Positions 22,171-28,826 of a stretch of 63,920 nt of DNA are shown here, piece after piece (the stretch's first letter is position 1; the number at the start of each line of letters is the position of its first letter). The DNA comes from Woronichinia sp035285405 (GTDB taxonomy: Bacteria > Cyanobacteriota > Cyanobacteriia > Cyanobacteriales > Microcystaceae). The position numbers were made by a program, and so were the translations under genes. The stretch is from assembly GCA_035285405.1 (NCBI GenBank), contig JAYKJI010000181.1, positions 1 to 63,920 of the forward strand, written 5' to 3'. Under the pieces are notes generated by a model. The model was not told the DNA's origin, did no database searches, and saw only the letters and a program-made list of their open reading frames with translations.

Positions 22171-22925
22171 TTCAGTAACGCGCTTTTCTCCCATTTCTTG
22201 GCATAACTAGCTACCAGGTCTGCTCGGTCAGTTCCGTTGATAATGCGTCGGGCGTTGATGTAGTCACAGCGTTCGCTATTAATGAACTGATTGAGTCTCT
22301 TCCCTGTGAATACTCCGTTTTTCATGCCGTCCACGATGATATACAGTGCAATGTCGGGTCGCATTGCTAGATCTGGGTTGTTAACCAGATCTTCTCCGAC
22401 GACTGCTGAGTATTTTTCGTAGTTGTATTTCCACGTTAGCTGTACATAACCTCTGCCATAGTAGGGGGCGTAATGCTTTCTCCGTCCTCCGTATTCGGCG
22501 ATCGGTTTATAGGTCGAGGCGGTTTCATGTTGAATGGTGGCCATGATGTAAGCCAGTTGCCTTCTATCCGTAATGCTTGATGCGCGACCCCAAGCTGCTA
22601 CCTGTGTGGCTAATTCGTCTTTGCTTCCTCCTACCCACCAAGTAGGGAGTCTGTTGTCTCCGCTCTTGTATTCCAGTAAAGCTTTTGCAAATGATGGGCC
22701 AAATAATCCTGTATCTGCACAGTCTAGGTAAACAGCATCACAAAATGCTTCTATTCCTGTCTCTGTTCTTGGCCCATAGAGTCCATCTGGGTCGTCCTCT
22801 TTGAAGCCATACATTCCGATGGTATTTAGCCTTGCCTGAATCTCTTTTATTAGCTCATGATCTGCTTTTAATTCAGCGATCGAGAGAATTAGCTTTTCGT
22901 TTTTGATCGACTCTAATCTTTGCAT
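22167..22925 (-). CDS. GH19-type endolysin with N-terminal binding domain
   Basis: 252 residues from MQRLESIKNEK; the 29 upstream codons are leader DNA. Residues about 25-95 resemble a peptidoglycan-binding repeat (IKEIQARLNTIGMYG, DGLYGPRTETGIEAF). The catalytic half has IMATIQHETASTYKPIAEYG with the general-acid Glu in the HET motif, then YYGRGYVQLTWKYNYEKY, the GH19/lysozyme-like signature. It would cleave cell-wall glycan for lysis or entry. It is on the opposite strand to the genes around it and has the TTACTAGGGGATAAG box two bases before its ATG. Confidence 0.85.
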   Translation of the reverse strand: MQRLESIKNEKLILSIAELKADHELIKEIQARLNTIGMYGFKEDDPDGLYGPRTETGIEAFCDAVYLDCADTGLFGPSFAKALLEYKSGDNRLPTWWVGGSKDELATQVAAWGRASSITDRRQLAYIMATIQHETASTYKPIAEYGGRRKHYAPYYGRGYVQLTWKYNYEKYSAVVGEDLVNNPDLAMRPDIALYIIVDGMKNGVFTGKRLNQFINSERCDYINARRIINGTDRADLVASYAKKWEKSALLN

Positions 22926-22927
22926 AA

Positions 22928-22942
22928 TTACTAGGGGATAAG
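22928..22942 (-). promoter_or_regulatory. TTACTAGGGGATAAG box, copy 4
   Basis: Exact 15-mer ending two bases before the endolysin ATG on the minus strand. Confidence 0.55.
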
Positions 22943-23025
22943 TGGATGTGTTGAACGATGTTTTAGGACTTGCTTTTGGACTTGGCTTTGTTGCGCGGAC
23001 TACTAAGCTCACGCATTCTTTTTCC

Positions 23026-23071
23026 TTGTCCAGAGCGTTTCTTTCAGTATAATGGTTAAATTAACCATTAT
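23026..23071 (+). promoter_or_regulatory. Promoter with overlapping 23-bp palindromic operator
   Basis: TTGTCC, 16 bases, TATAAT (23048-23053). The -10 box runs into a perfect palindrome with 11-bp arms ATAATGGTTAA / TTAACCATTAT around one A (23049-23071). A related site precedes the HU-like gene. GGAG and the ATG of the first repeat protein follow. Confidence 0.7.
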
Positions 23072-23087
23072 ATTTTGGAGTGAAAAA

Positions 23088-23630
23088 ATGGGAACCAAAT
23101 ATAGAGAAATTAAGGGTAAAACACTGGGCTATATCAAGGTTTCGGAAACGACATCTTACAACCCAGATGACTTAATTGAACTTGGGAAGATTAAGAAAGA
23201 AGAAATCGAGTCTCACGGTGGTTCTGACATTCTTTCCATCTGTGAAACGCTGTGTACCTGTGGGGGTGTCTTCTTTAACACCGATGATCGGGCTTATTAT
23301 ATGTACGCTAAACCTGGAGAGGTAGTAGAAGCTTCTTACAAGACCCCACTGAAACAGAGAACTATTCAGACTAATGCTTGTGGTTATGCGGTAATTACTG
23401 CGACTGGTAAATATCACCATGACCTAATTAAAAAAGTTGGTGGCCAGCCCTTTAATGCGGCTGCCTATCCTGCCGTGTTAGATGCTTCCACTATTTCCTG
23501 TAAGAAAAATTCTGCCACTGGCGTTAGTGGTGTTGGCCCCTTACAAGGCACTAACTTCTCTTCTGATGGGAATTATTACTTTTTCTCTGGGGCGGTTGAT
23601 GGTCAGGTCTTGGTTGAGTATGACATCTAG
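23088..23630 (+). CDS. Tandem-repeat structural protein 1
   Basis: 180 residues from MGTKYREIKGK (TTGGAG upstream). Two copies of a roughly 85-residue unit: a strand pair around LGYIKV or CGYAVI, a H/Y-rich strand (KYHHDLI), a variable loop, and an aromatic strand such as NYYFFSG or RAYYMYAK, ending in a VEYDI-like strand. Unit 2 begins TIQTNACGYAVIT. The unit recurs in the next three proteins. Beta-rich repeats beside lysin and tail-fibre genes suggest virion surface proteins; the family is not recognised. Confidence 0.7.
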   Translation: MGTKYREIKGKTLGYIKVSETTSYNPDDLIELGKIKKEEIESHGGSDILSICETLCTCGGVFFNTDDRAYYMYAKPGEVVEASYKTPLKQRTIQTNACGYAVITATGKYHHDLIKKVGGQPFNAAAYPAVLDASTISCKKNSATGVSGVGPLQGTNFSSDGNYYFFSGAVDGQVLVEYDI

Positions 23631-23644
23631 AAGGCGATCGCAAA

Positions 23645-23659
23645 TTACTAGGGGGTAAA
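23645..23659 (+). promoter_or_regulatory. TTACTAGGGGATAAG-type box, copy 5, used as ribosome binding site
   Basis: TTACTAGGGGGTAAA on the plus strand ends one base before the ATG at 23661. In this orientation its AGGGGG can act as Shine-Dalgarno. Confidence 0.5.
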
Positions 23660-23660
23660 T

Positions 23661-24272
23661 ATGCCAGTTGAAGATTTTGAGCTAACAGGGCGGTTCGTCA
23701 AGAGCGATAACTGTGGTTATGCTGCTTTCACTGATACGGTTGAGTGGCCTAATCACTTGATTCAGGACATTGAGGGTATTCCCCTAACTTCGTTCCTACT
23801 TTTCCCTGGGGAAATTCATTGCAGAAGCGGTTCGATTAATGATGGCTTTCAGGGACTTCATGTATTCTCAGTGGAAGACAACACCTTTTATTACTATGCT
23901 GGCTCTCCTGACATTCAAGTTTCTGCACTCTATAAATTGCCAATCAAGTGGAGAGAAAGGGAGTTTATTGTTAATAAGTGTGGCTACATTGTCATTAACG
24001 AGACTTCTACCTTTTTCCATAAGGATATTGTCAAAATTGAAAGCCAAGAGTTTGATCTTACTCGTTATCCTCAGAAGTTAGGGACTCCCAAATGTGCGCG
24101 GCTAAAGGACAAAGATAATCCAACTCCTTCTAATGAATACAACATCGGCATTCAGCAGGGAGAGCTTTTTACTGCCAATAATCATATCTGGCATTACTTT
24201 GATACTGACTTGAGTAAGACGAAAATCAAGGTATTTTATCAACCAAAACCAATAGATAAACTATATGCCTGA
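23661..24272 (+). CDS. Tandem-repeat structural protein 2
   Basis: 203 residues with two units of the same repeat: the first opens FVKSDNCGYAAFTDTVEW, the second FIVNKCGYIVINETSTFFH, each closing with an aromatic strand (FYYYAGSPDIQVSALY; IWHYFDTDL...IKVFYQP). It overlaps the next gene by eight bases, so the set is one transcript. Function as for protein 1. Confidence 0.7.
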   Translation: MPVEDFELTGRFVKSDNCGYAAFTDTVEWPNHLIQDIEGIPLTSFLLFPGEIHCRSGSINDGFQGLHVFSVEDNTFYYYAGSPDIQVSALYKLPIKWREREFIVNKCGYIVINETSTFFHKDIVKIESQEFDLTRYPQKLGTPKCARLKDKDNPTPSNEYNIGIQQGELFTANNHIWHYFDTDLSKTKIKVFYQPKPIDKLYA

Positions 24273-25137
24273 TTCAACTGTTACGACCCCTCCTGTCATC
24301 GACTCTGGGCTTCAGTACCTTACTCGATACGTGATGACGAATGATCATGGTTACGCTATTATTCGTCCCACTCAGAAATATAAGCACATTGCTTTGTCCT
24401 ACATCAACTCTTATAAAGTTGATCTGATTAAGGATGTTATTGACTTTCCGCCTTCCTTTCGTGATGATTTAGGCAAGCTGGAAAATAAGCATTTCTATTC
24501 ACCTAACAATGATGCCTATTACTTTTGGACAGGTCAGGCTGACGATGTTGTGGATTGCGTGTATCTAATGAATTCTTACGTTTTGGCTAGAAAAATAATG
24601 ATGTCTGACCAAAAGTATTTACGGATTAAGGAAACCACAAAATGGCAGCATCACGAATTAATGTATATCAAGGAATTTCCTAAGCTTTCATTCCTAAATT
24701 TGCCTATTTACCAAAAAACAAAGTTGGTTACGCCTGACTTACTCCCTGACGATGCTCCTGAACCGCCTCCTATTCCAGACCTTCCACCGCCTCCCGTTCC
24801 GCCTAAAAAGTTTCAGGTTGGCCCTTGGTCTTTTGACATTCCTCAAGTGGTTGTTGACACAATTTTGTACCCTATTGTGGGACTTCCTGAAGCATTTTCC
24901 GATGCAATGAACAACGAGGCAAATCAGAAGGCATTAGAGGAGTATGACCTTAAATATCGTCAATGGCTTCAAAGTTTAAGGAAGTATGACACTAACATAT
25001 TCATTCCGCCTTCTAGTATTCCGTCTAGTATGGGTTCATTCTTTTGTCCCGCTAACAATACCTTTTACATGGATTGTGAATTTGAGGATAAAAAGAGGCA
25101 TGAACTTACCGTTTATTATCGCAAGTGGGATCTTTAA
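24265..25137 (+). CDS. Tandem-repeat structural protein 3 with proline-rich hinge
   Basis: 290 residues. First unit YVMTNDHGYAIIRPTQKYKH ... AYYFWTGQADDVVDCVY; second unit KIMMSDQKYLRIKETTKWQHH. Between the start of unit 2 and its last aromatic strand (TFYMDCEFEDKKRH) a segment of about 120 residues is inserted, with a hinge of P runs (EPPPIPDLPPPPVPPKK) and then a helical part. The insert makes this protein longer than its paralogues. Confidence 0.7.
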   Translation: MPDSTVTTPPVIDSGLQYLTRYVMTNDHGYAIIRPTQKYKHIALSYINSYKVDLIKDVIDFPPSFRDDLGKLENKHFYSPNNDAYYFWTGQADDVVDCVYLMNSYVLARKIMMSDQKYLRIKETTKWQHHELMYIKEFPKLSFLNLPIYQKTKLVTPDLLPDDAPEPPPIPDLPPPPVPPKKFQVGPWSFDIPQVVVDTILYPIVGLPEAFSDAMNNEANQKALEEYDLKYRQWLQSLRKYDTNIFIPPSSIPSSMGSFFCPANNTFYMDCEFEDKKRHELTVYYRKWDL

Positions 25138-25140
25138 ATT

Positions 25141-25950
25141 ATGGCTTATTCTGCTGATACTCCCGTTATCTCTGGGGGAGACTTGCCCGTTCCTGAGCAT
25201 ATTCCTCAGTATAAAACTAGAATTATTGAATCTAATAAAGCTGGCTATGTCAAAATCACTCAGAATGATACTTATCATCACTATGCTCTTATTACAATTG
25301 ATGATCTTGATATGGAGTTCATCATCAAAACAATTGATTTCCCTCCCGCCTTTAAGAATGACTTGGGAGAATTAAACGGAAGTCACTTTTACTCCTATAA
25401 CGATAATTGTTACTATTTCTGTGCTGGCAAGCCTGACGTTAAAGTTAAGTGCATTTATCGCTATCAGAAAAAGCCATTAAAGAGAAAGGTTAAGGTTGAT
25501 AAGTGTGGCTATGCCGTTGTTGAGGAAACAATAAAATGGAAGCACGTTAATCTTTATGGTGTCCTTGGCTATAACATTGACCTTACTCAATTGCTGATTT
25601 TTACAACTGGATTACGGCCCATTTATCCTGATGATGTTCCAATGAAGTCAGTTCCTAAGAGAACCATGATAGGACAAATTGTTTTTGATATTGCTCAGAA
25701 AATTCTTGGTGATGATGCTGCCAACTTAACCAATCGTGAACAGTGGGAAGAAAGGCGAGTAAAGTTGCCTAGAACAGCAATCTCGTCAACTCCGACGTGT
25801 CTCCTAGTGGGCGATCGCTATGCCTACAATCCAGTGAATATTTACCAGGGCAATAGCTTTTACTGCCCTCACAATAGTACCTATTATTTCTACGTTGGCA
25901 AGCCTGATTCTATCCCTGCCACTGCGACGATTCTCTACTATGACCAGTAA
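25141..25950 (+). CDS. Tandem-repeat structural protein 4
   Basis: 269 residues, three bases after protein 3. Units open RIIESNKAGYVKITQNDTYHH and KVDKCGYAVVEETIKWKHV. It shares with protein 3 the block DFPPAFKNDLGELNGSHFYS (DFPPSFRDDLGKLENKHFYS there), so 3 and 4 are the closest pair and arose by gene duplication. A shorter helical insert interrupts unit 2 as in protein 3. Confidence 0.7.
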   Translation: MAYSADTPVISGGDLPVPEHIPQYKTRIIESNKAGYVKITQNDTYHHYALITIDDLDMEFIIKTIDFPPAFKNDLGELNGSHFYSYNDNCYYFCAGKPDVKVKCIYRYQKKPLKRKVKVDKCGYAVVEETIKWKHVNLYGVLGYNIDLTQLLIFTTGLRPIYPDDVPMKSVPKRTMIGQIVFDIAQKILGDDAANLTNREQWEERRVKLPRTAISSTPTCLLVGDRYAYNPVNIYQGNSFYCPHNSTYYFYVGKPDSIPATATILYYDQ

Positions 25951-25974
25951 AAAAAAAGCCGCTTGCGGCGGCTA
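25949..25974 (-). terminator. Intrinsic terminator shared by convergent genes
   Basis: GCCGC/GCGGC stem with a 5-nt loop; on the minus strand a run of eight or more T follows, ending the tail-fibre-like gene. Confidence 0.85.
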
Positions 25975-25995
25975 ATGGTTGGTGATGGCTAAGGC

Positions 25996-27768
25996 TTAGT
26001 AGAATCCGAAAAGTTGTAAGCCTCCCATATTCCAGTAATTAACATCTGCGACCTGTTCCCATCGGATGTATCGGTAAGCGGTCGTGTTATTGATCAGCCC
26101 TGAATCTGCGTAGTTGACATTAGATTGGGTCAGGGTTAATAGTTCAGTCCAGTTCTCTCCATCATTGCTAACCTTACAGACCGTGTTCAGTACAAAGTCT
26201 GCAATGTTGTTCATGTAACTGGTTTTCAAGAATACGAACTGATTGATAATAGCCGGTCTGTTTTTGAAGTCAATTTGTAGCCAGTGATAGCCTAGTCCAA
26301 CTGCATCCCAATTAGTGTAGTTATCGTTATCAAGTAGTCTGTAAGGTTCATGCCCTGAGTAGTAGCTGTCTGCTGTGATTGAGATAATTCCGGCAGTGTG
26401 GGGATTGATAAGGCCTGTGGCAAAATTCCCAAGGTAATAAAGGATTCCTCCGTTCAGGTCACTTGGTACCCAGGGGAACTCTTTGACTGGCGCGGTTGCG
26501 ATCGCAATTTTTTGTAGCTCTACCACTGCATTAGCGATCGTCTTAATGTCCGGCAATGGCTCAGTCGTTTTAATTGGGTAGGAACTACTGTCTATTGAGT
26601 AGCCACTTCCGTTGTATGGCCTTAACGTGACGTTAGCCCCTTCGTATGCGTAGAGATACTTACGGTCGCCTGTCCATCCTTGAAAGTAGATGTTTGAGCC
26701 GTTTTCAAACTCAAATGCTGTTCCTTCCCATTCTGGGTTGAAAGAGTGATTTCCTGAAACCTTTCCATAGCTTCCTGCTCCGAACATTAGTTCCTTGTAT
26801 GAGCCATTAGTTATTATGATGTTGCCAACCTCATAGTATCCGTTAGTAAACCTCAGTACATCCCAATTGCAGCTTGAGCAATCAATGGTGATGTTATTGA
26901 GATAAAGGTTGAGTTGATCAAGATTGAATTTTGACGATGGTATTAGGGTTGCATTTGATAGATCTACACTGACATTGCGGTTTGGGGTAAGCAATCTATA
27001 GTCAGAAGAGTTGGTTTGTGCGATCGTGTACTCGTAGGTATCAGTCCCCCATTGTGGGGCAATTTGAAGGGTTGATTTGTTTCTGGGATTATTGCTCATT
27101 CCCACTAATCCATCAATATCAATAGGAGCCTCTAAAGTTCCATTCACTAATACCTGTGCGTAACTGATAATTCCCTTCATCAATTCTTGCTTTGCCCTTG
27201 CCCAGGTCTTGAATTGTGAAGTGCTGCTTCCATCGTTGCTGTCATCGCCATTTGTAGTATCAATCCATAAGGTTGTAGCAACTCTTTGGGTTGTGATTGG
27301 TGACACTCCGCCGCCGCCCCCTAATGTCCCGACAGATTCTTTAAAATCACTGAAGGCAATGAGGCTACTGCTGTCATTTCTGCTGATTTTAATTAAGTCA
27401 GTGTCGTTTAATCCACTAACAATAGTTTTTGTGTCAGCAATTTCAACCTGTGTGGTTTTGACCAGTCCGTAGCTTGCCCCTCTAACAGTTGAAAGGGAGA
27501 GAGTAACATACTCGCCGCATTCCTCTAAAGAATCAGCAATAGGAGCAAGATTTATTTGCTTAGGGCTTGAGTCCCCTGCTCCCCAAGAAATCGTTTGAGA
27601 AAATGAATTAACGTCTTTTCCGACTATTGCAGTTCCAGACTTTAAGGAAACCTTTACTGACGCGATCGCAGTGCTGTCACCTGTCCGTTCAAGGGTTGGA
27701 ATGTCAGTGCTTGTTCCTGACTCATAAATCTTGTAATTTGCCTTGGTGAATCCAATTGTTGAAGTCAT
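25996..27768 (-). CDS. Tail-fibre-like protein with Calx-beta-like, beta-helix and discoidin-like domains
   Basis: 590 residues. Residues 1-110 look like a Calx-beta domain (ANYKIYESG, ...SLEECGEYVTLSLSTV, QVEIADTKT). Then a glycine-rich link and WIDTTNGDDSNDGSSTSQF, a block typical of the start of beta-helical phage tail spikes, followed by repetitive N/S/G-rich strands. The last 150 residues resemble an F5/8-type-C (discoidin) sugar-binding domain (EPYRLLDNDNYTNWDAVG, HWLQIDF, AYRYIRWEQV). This set fits a receptor-binding fibre. It is transcribed against the repeat proteins. Confidence 0.75.
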   Translation of the reverse strand: MTSTIGFTKANYKIYESGTSTDIPTLERTGDSTAIASVKVSLKSGTAIVGKDVNSFSQTISWGAGDSSPKQINLAPIADSLEECGEYVTLSLSTVRGASYGLVKTTQVEIADTKTIVSGLNDTDLIKISRNDSSSLIAFSDFKESVGTLGGGGGVSPITTQRVATTLWIDTTNGDDSNDGSSTSQFKTWARAKQELMKGIISYAQVLVNGTLEAPIDIDGLVGMSNNPRNKSTLQIAPQWGTDTYEYTIAQTNSSDYRLLTPNRNVSVDLSNATLIPSSKFNLDQLNLYLNNITIDCSSCNWDVLRFTNGYYEVGNIIITNGSYKELMFGAGSYGKVSGNHSFNPEWEGTAFEFENGSNIYFQGWTGDRKYLYAYEGANVTLRPYNGSGYSIDSSSYPIKTTEPLPDIKTIANAVVELQKIAIATAPVKEFPWVPSDLNGGILYYLGNFATGLINPHTAGIISITADSYYSGHEPYRLLDNDNYTNWDAVGLGYHWLQIDFKNRPAIINQFVFLKTSYMNNIADFVLNTVCKVSNDGENWTELLTLTQSNVNYADSGLINNTTAYRYIRWEQVADVNYWNMGGLQLFGFY

Positions 27769-27771
27769 TTC

Positions 27772-27820
27772 TTGCCTCTATGTCGTATTTCAATATTATA
27801 ATGGTGAAAATCACCATAAA
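27772..27820 (+). promoter_or_regulatory. Promoter with palindromic operator before the HU-like gene
   Basis: TTGCCT, 19 bases, TATAAT (27797-27802), overlapped by ATGGTGA-AAA-TCACCAT (27801-27817). TATAATGGT is identical to the site at 23048, and both dyads hold ATGGT/ACCAT, so one dimeric regulator could serve both. It also lies just upstream of the divergent tail-fibre gene. Confidence 0.65.
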
Positions 27821-27843
27821 GTAAGCATCGTGAGCATAAAACA

Positions 27844-28404
27844 ATGTCTAAAGTATTGAAAGAATTGTCTAAGAAGATTGGCGTTTCTCAGTTTGACATC
27901 GAGAAGGCTATTGCAGGGTTGCGCAACCTTGCTGCCGATACTATCAGGTCTGGGGAAAGCTTCACCCTGCTTGAATTTTTTGTCATCGACTTTGATGATA
28001 GACCAGAGCGTAAACGCCGTAATCCCAAGACCCAGGAGAGTGTCATCGTTTCGGCTGAACGGGTTCCGAAGGCTCGATTCTCGCCTTCTTTTCTGCCATT
28101 GTGTCAGCCTGACTCTTTCCCTGCTGATGGCCCTGCTGCTGATTCTCCTGAACCTACTCCTGTTATTCCGCCCGTTCCAGTCATTTCGCCCGCTCCTGCC
28201 ATTGCCTCGCCTGTGTCTCTTCCGCCCTTGCCTGATTCTGTTGTTCCTCCCTTGCCTCCTATTCCTGAAAAGCTGTATTTTCTAGCCGATGGCAAAGAAC
28301 TTCCTGAGTCAGCCGTTTCAAAACTTGACCCTGCCACCCTTATTTATCATGCTTCCTTTGGAAATAACTGGAAGACTGTAGCTGAGGTCTTTGGCAATCG
28401 TTAA
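27844..28404 (+). CDS. HU-like DNA-binding protein with proline-rich tail
   Basis: 186 residues. The first 85 follow the HU/IHF plan: dimerisation helices (KELSKKIGVSQFDIEKAIAG), then strands and the DNA-binding arm RKRRNPKTQESVIV, then PKARFSPSF. Normal HU ends there at about 90-95 residues; this one continues with 50 residues of P/A/V repeats and a small C-terminal segment (LYFLADGKELPESAVSK...YHASFGNNWKTVAEVF) reminiscent of a GYF-type fold. A DNA-packing protein of the element with an added interaction module is the simplest reading. Confidence 0.75.
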   Translation: MSKVLKELSKKIGVSQFDIEKAIAGLRNLAADTIRSGESFTLLEFFVIDFDDRPERKRRNPKTQESVIVSAERVPKARFSPSFLPLCQPDSFPADGPAADSPEPTPVIPPVPVISPAPAIASPVSLPPLPDSVVPPLPPIPEKLYFLADGKELPESAVSKLDPATLIYHASFGNNWKTVAEVFGNR

Positions 28405-28435
28405 CCCAGTAATCGTTATGTGAATCCGTCTCCCT

Positions 28436-28457
28436 ACCGTCCTTGTGGCGGTTTTTT
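28436..28457 (+). terminator. Intrinsic terminator
   Basis: ACCGTCC...GGCGGT stem followed by six T, 30 bases after the HU-like gene and at the right end of the element. Confidence 0.6.
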
Positions 28458-28812
28458 ATTGCGATTTTGTTGCACTCGTTATTATCATCTCCTTTAAAAA
28501 CATAAAATCCCCTAACAATTGGGGATCAATCTGTTCTGAAGCGGCTAAAATACCCACACCAATGGGCAAATCAAAACTAGGGCCTTCCTTGCGAAGATCG
28601 GCAGGGGTCAAATTCACCACAATCCTACGCACCGGAAAAGCAAACCCGGCATTTTTGAGGGCCGCCTTAACCCGTTCGCGGGATTCTTGAACAGCAGTAT
28701 CAGGAAGACCGACTACTGTAATCGAAGGCAATCCTCCCGATACATCCACCTCCACCCCGACCTTGACAGCCTCAATGCCAATCAGAGAGGCACTCCAAAC
28801 CCTTGCTAACAT
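28456..28812 (-). pseudogene. comM: comM/yifB-type Mg-chelatase-like ATPase, 5' fragment
   Basis: 118 codons, of which the first 106 or so are the clear N-terminal domain of ComM/YifB (MLARVWSASLIGIEAVKVGV, GLPDTAVQESRERVKAAL, ILAASEQIDPQLLGDF). Intact proteins have about 510 residues including an AAA+ core. Similarity stops after LLGDFMFL near 28497, and twelve unrelated residues follow before a stop. The truncation coincides with the end of the virus-like element. The missing 3' part is not found at the other end of the element within this window. Starts 14 bases after rpoC1. Confidence 0.85.
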
Positions 28813-28826
28813 CGTTTTCTGGCCAA

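Larger units (their letters stand above)
8303..28498. mobile_element. Virus-like element with its own two-barrel RNA polymerase
   Basis: Thirty small minus-strand genes (8.4-17.9 kb) followed by a right arm with polymerase, endolysin, repeat proteins, tail-fibre-like protein and HU-like protein. Shared sequence boxes and terminator-punctuated leaders run through the left arm and set it apart from flanking DNA. The right edge coincides with the truncation of comM. No integrase, terminase, capsid or replication gene was recognised, so it may be a satellite, a remnant, or a virus whose other proteins are too divergent to see. Both boundaries are estimates: the left from loss of the leader pattern, the right from loss of comM similarity near 28497. 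Confidence 0.65.

Noticed and set aside
8303..28498. tRNA genes or an att site bounding the element
   Set aside because: No tRNA cloverleaf was recognised in the element or at its edges, and no convincing direct repeat links the two edges.
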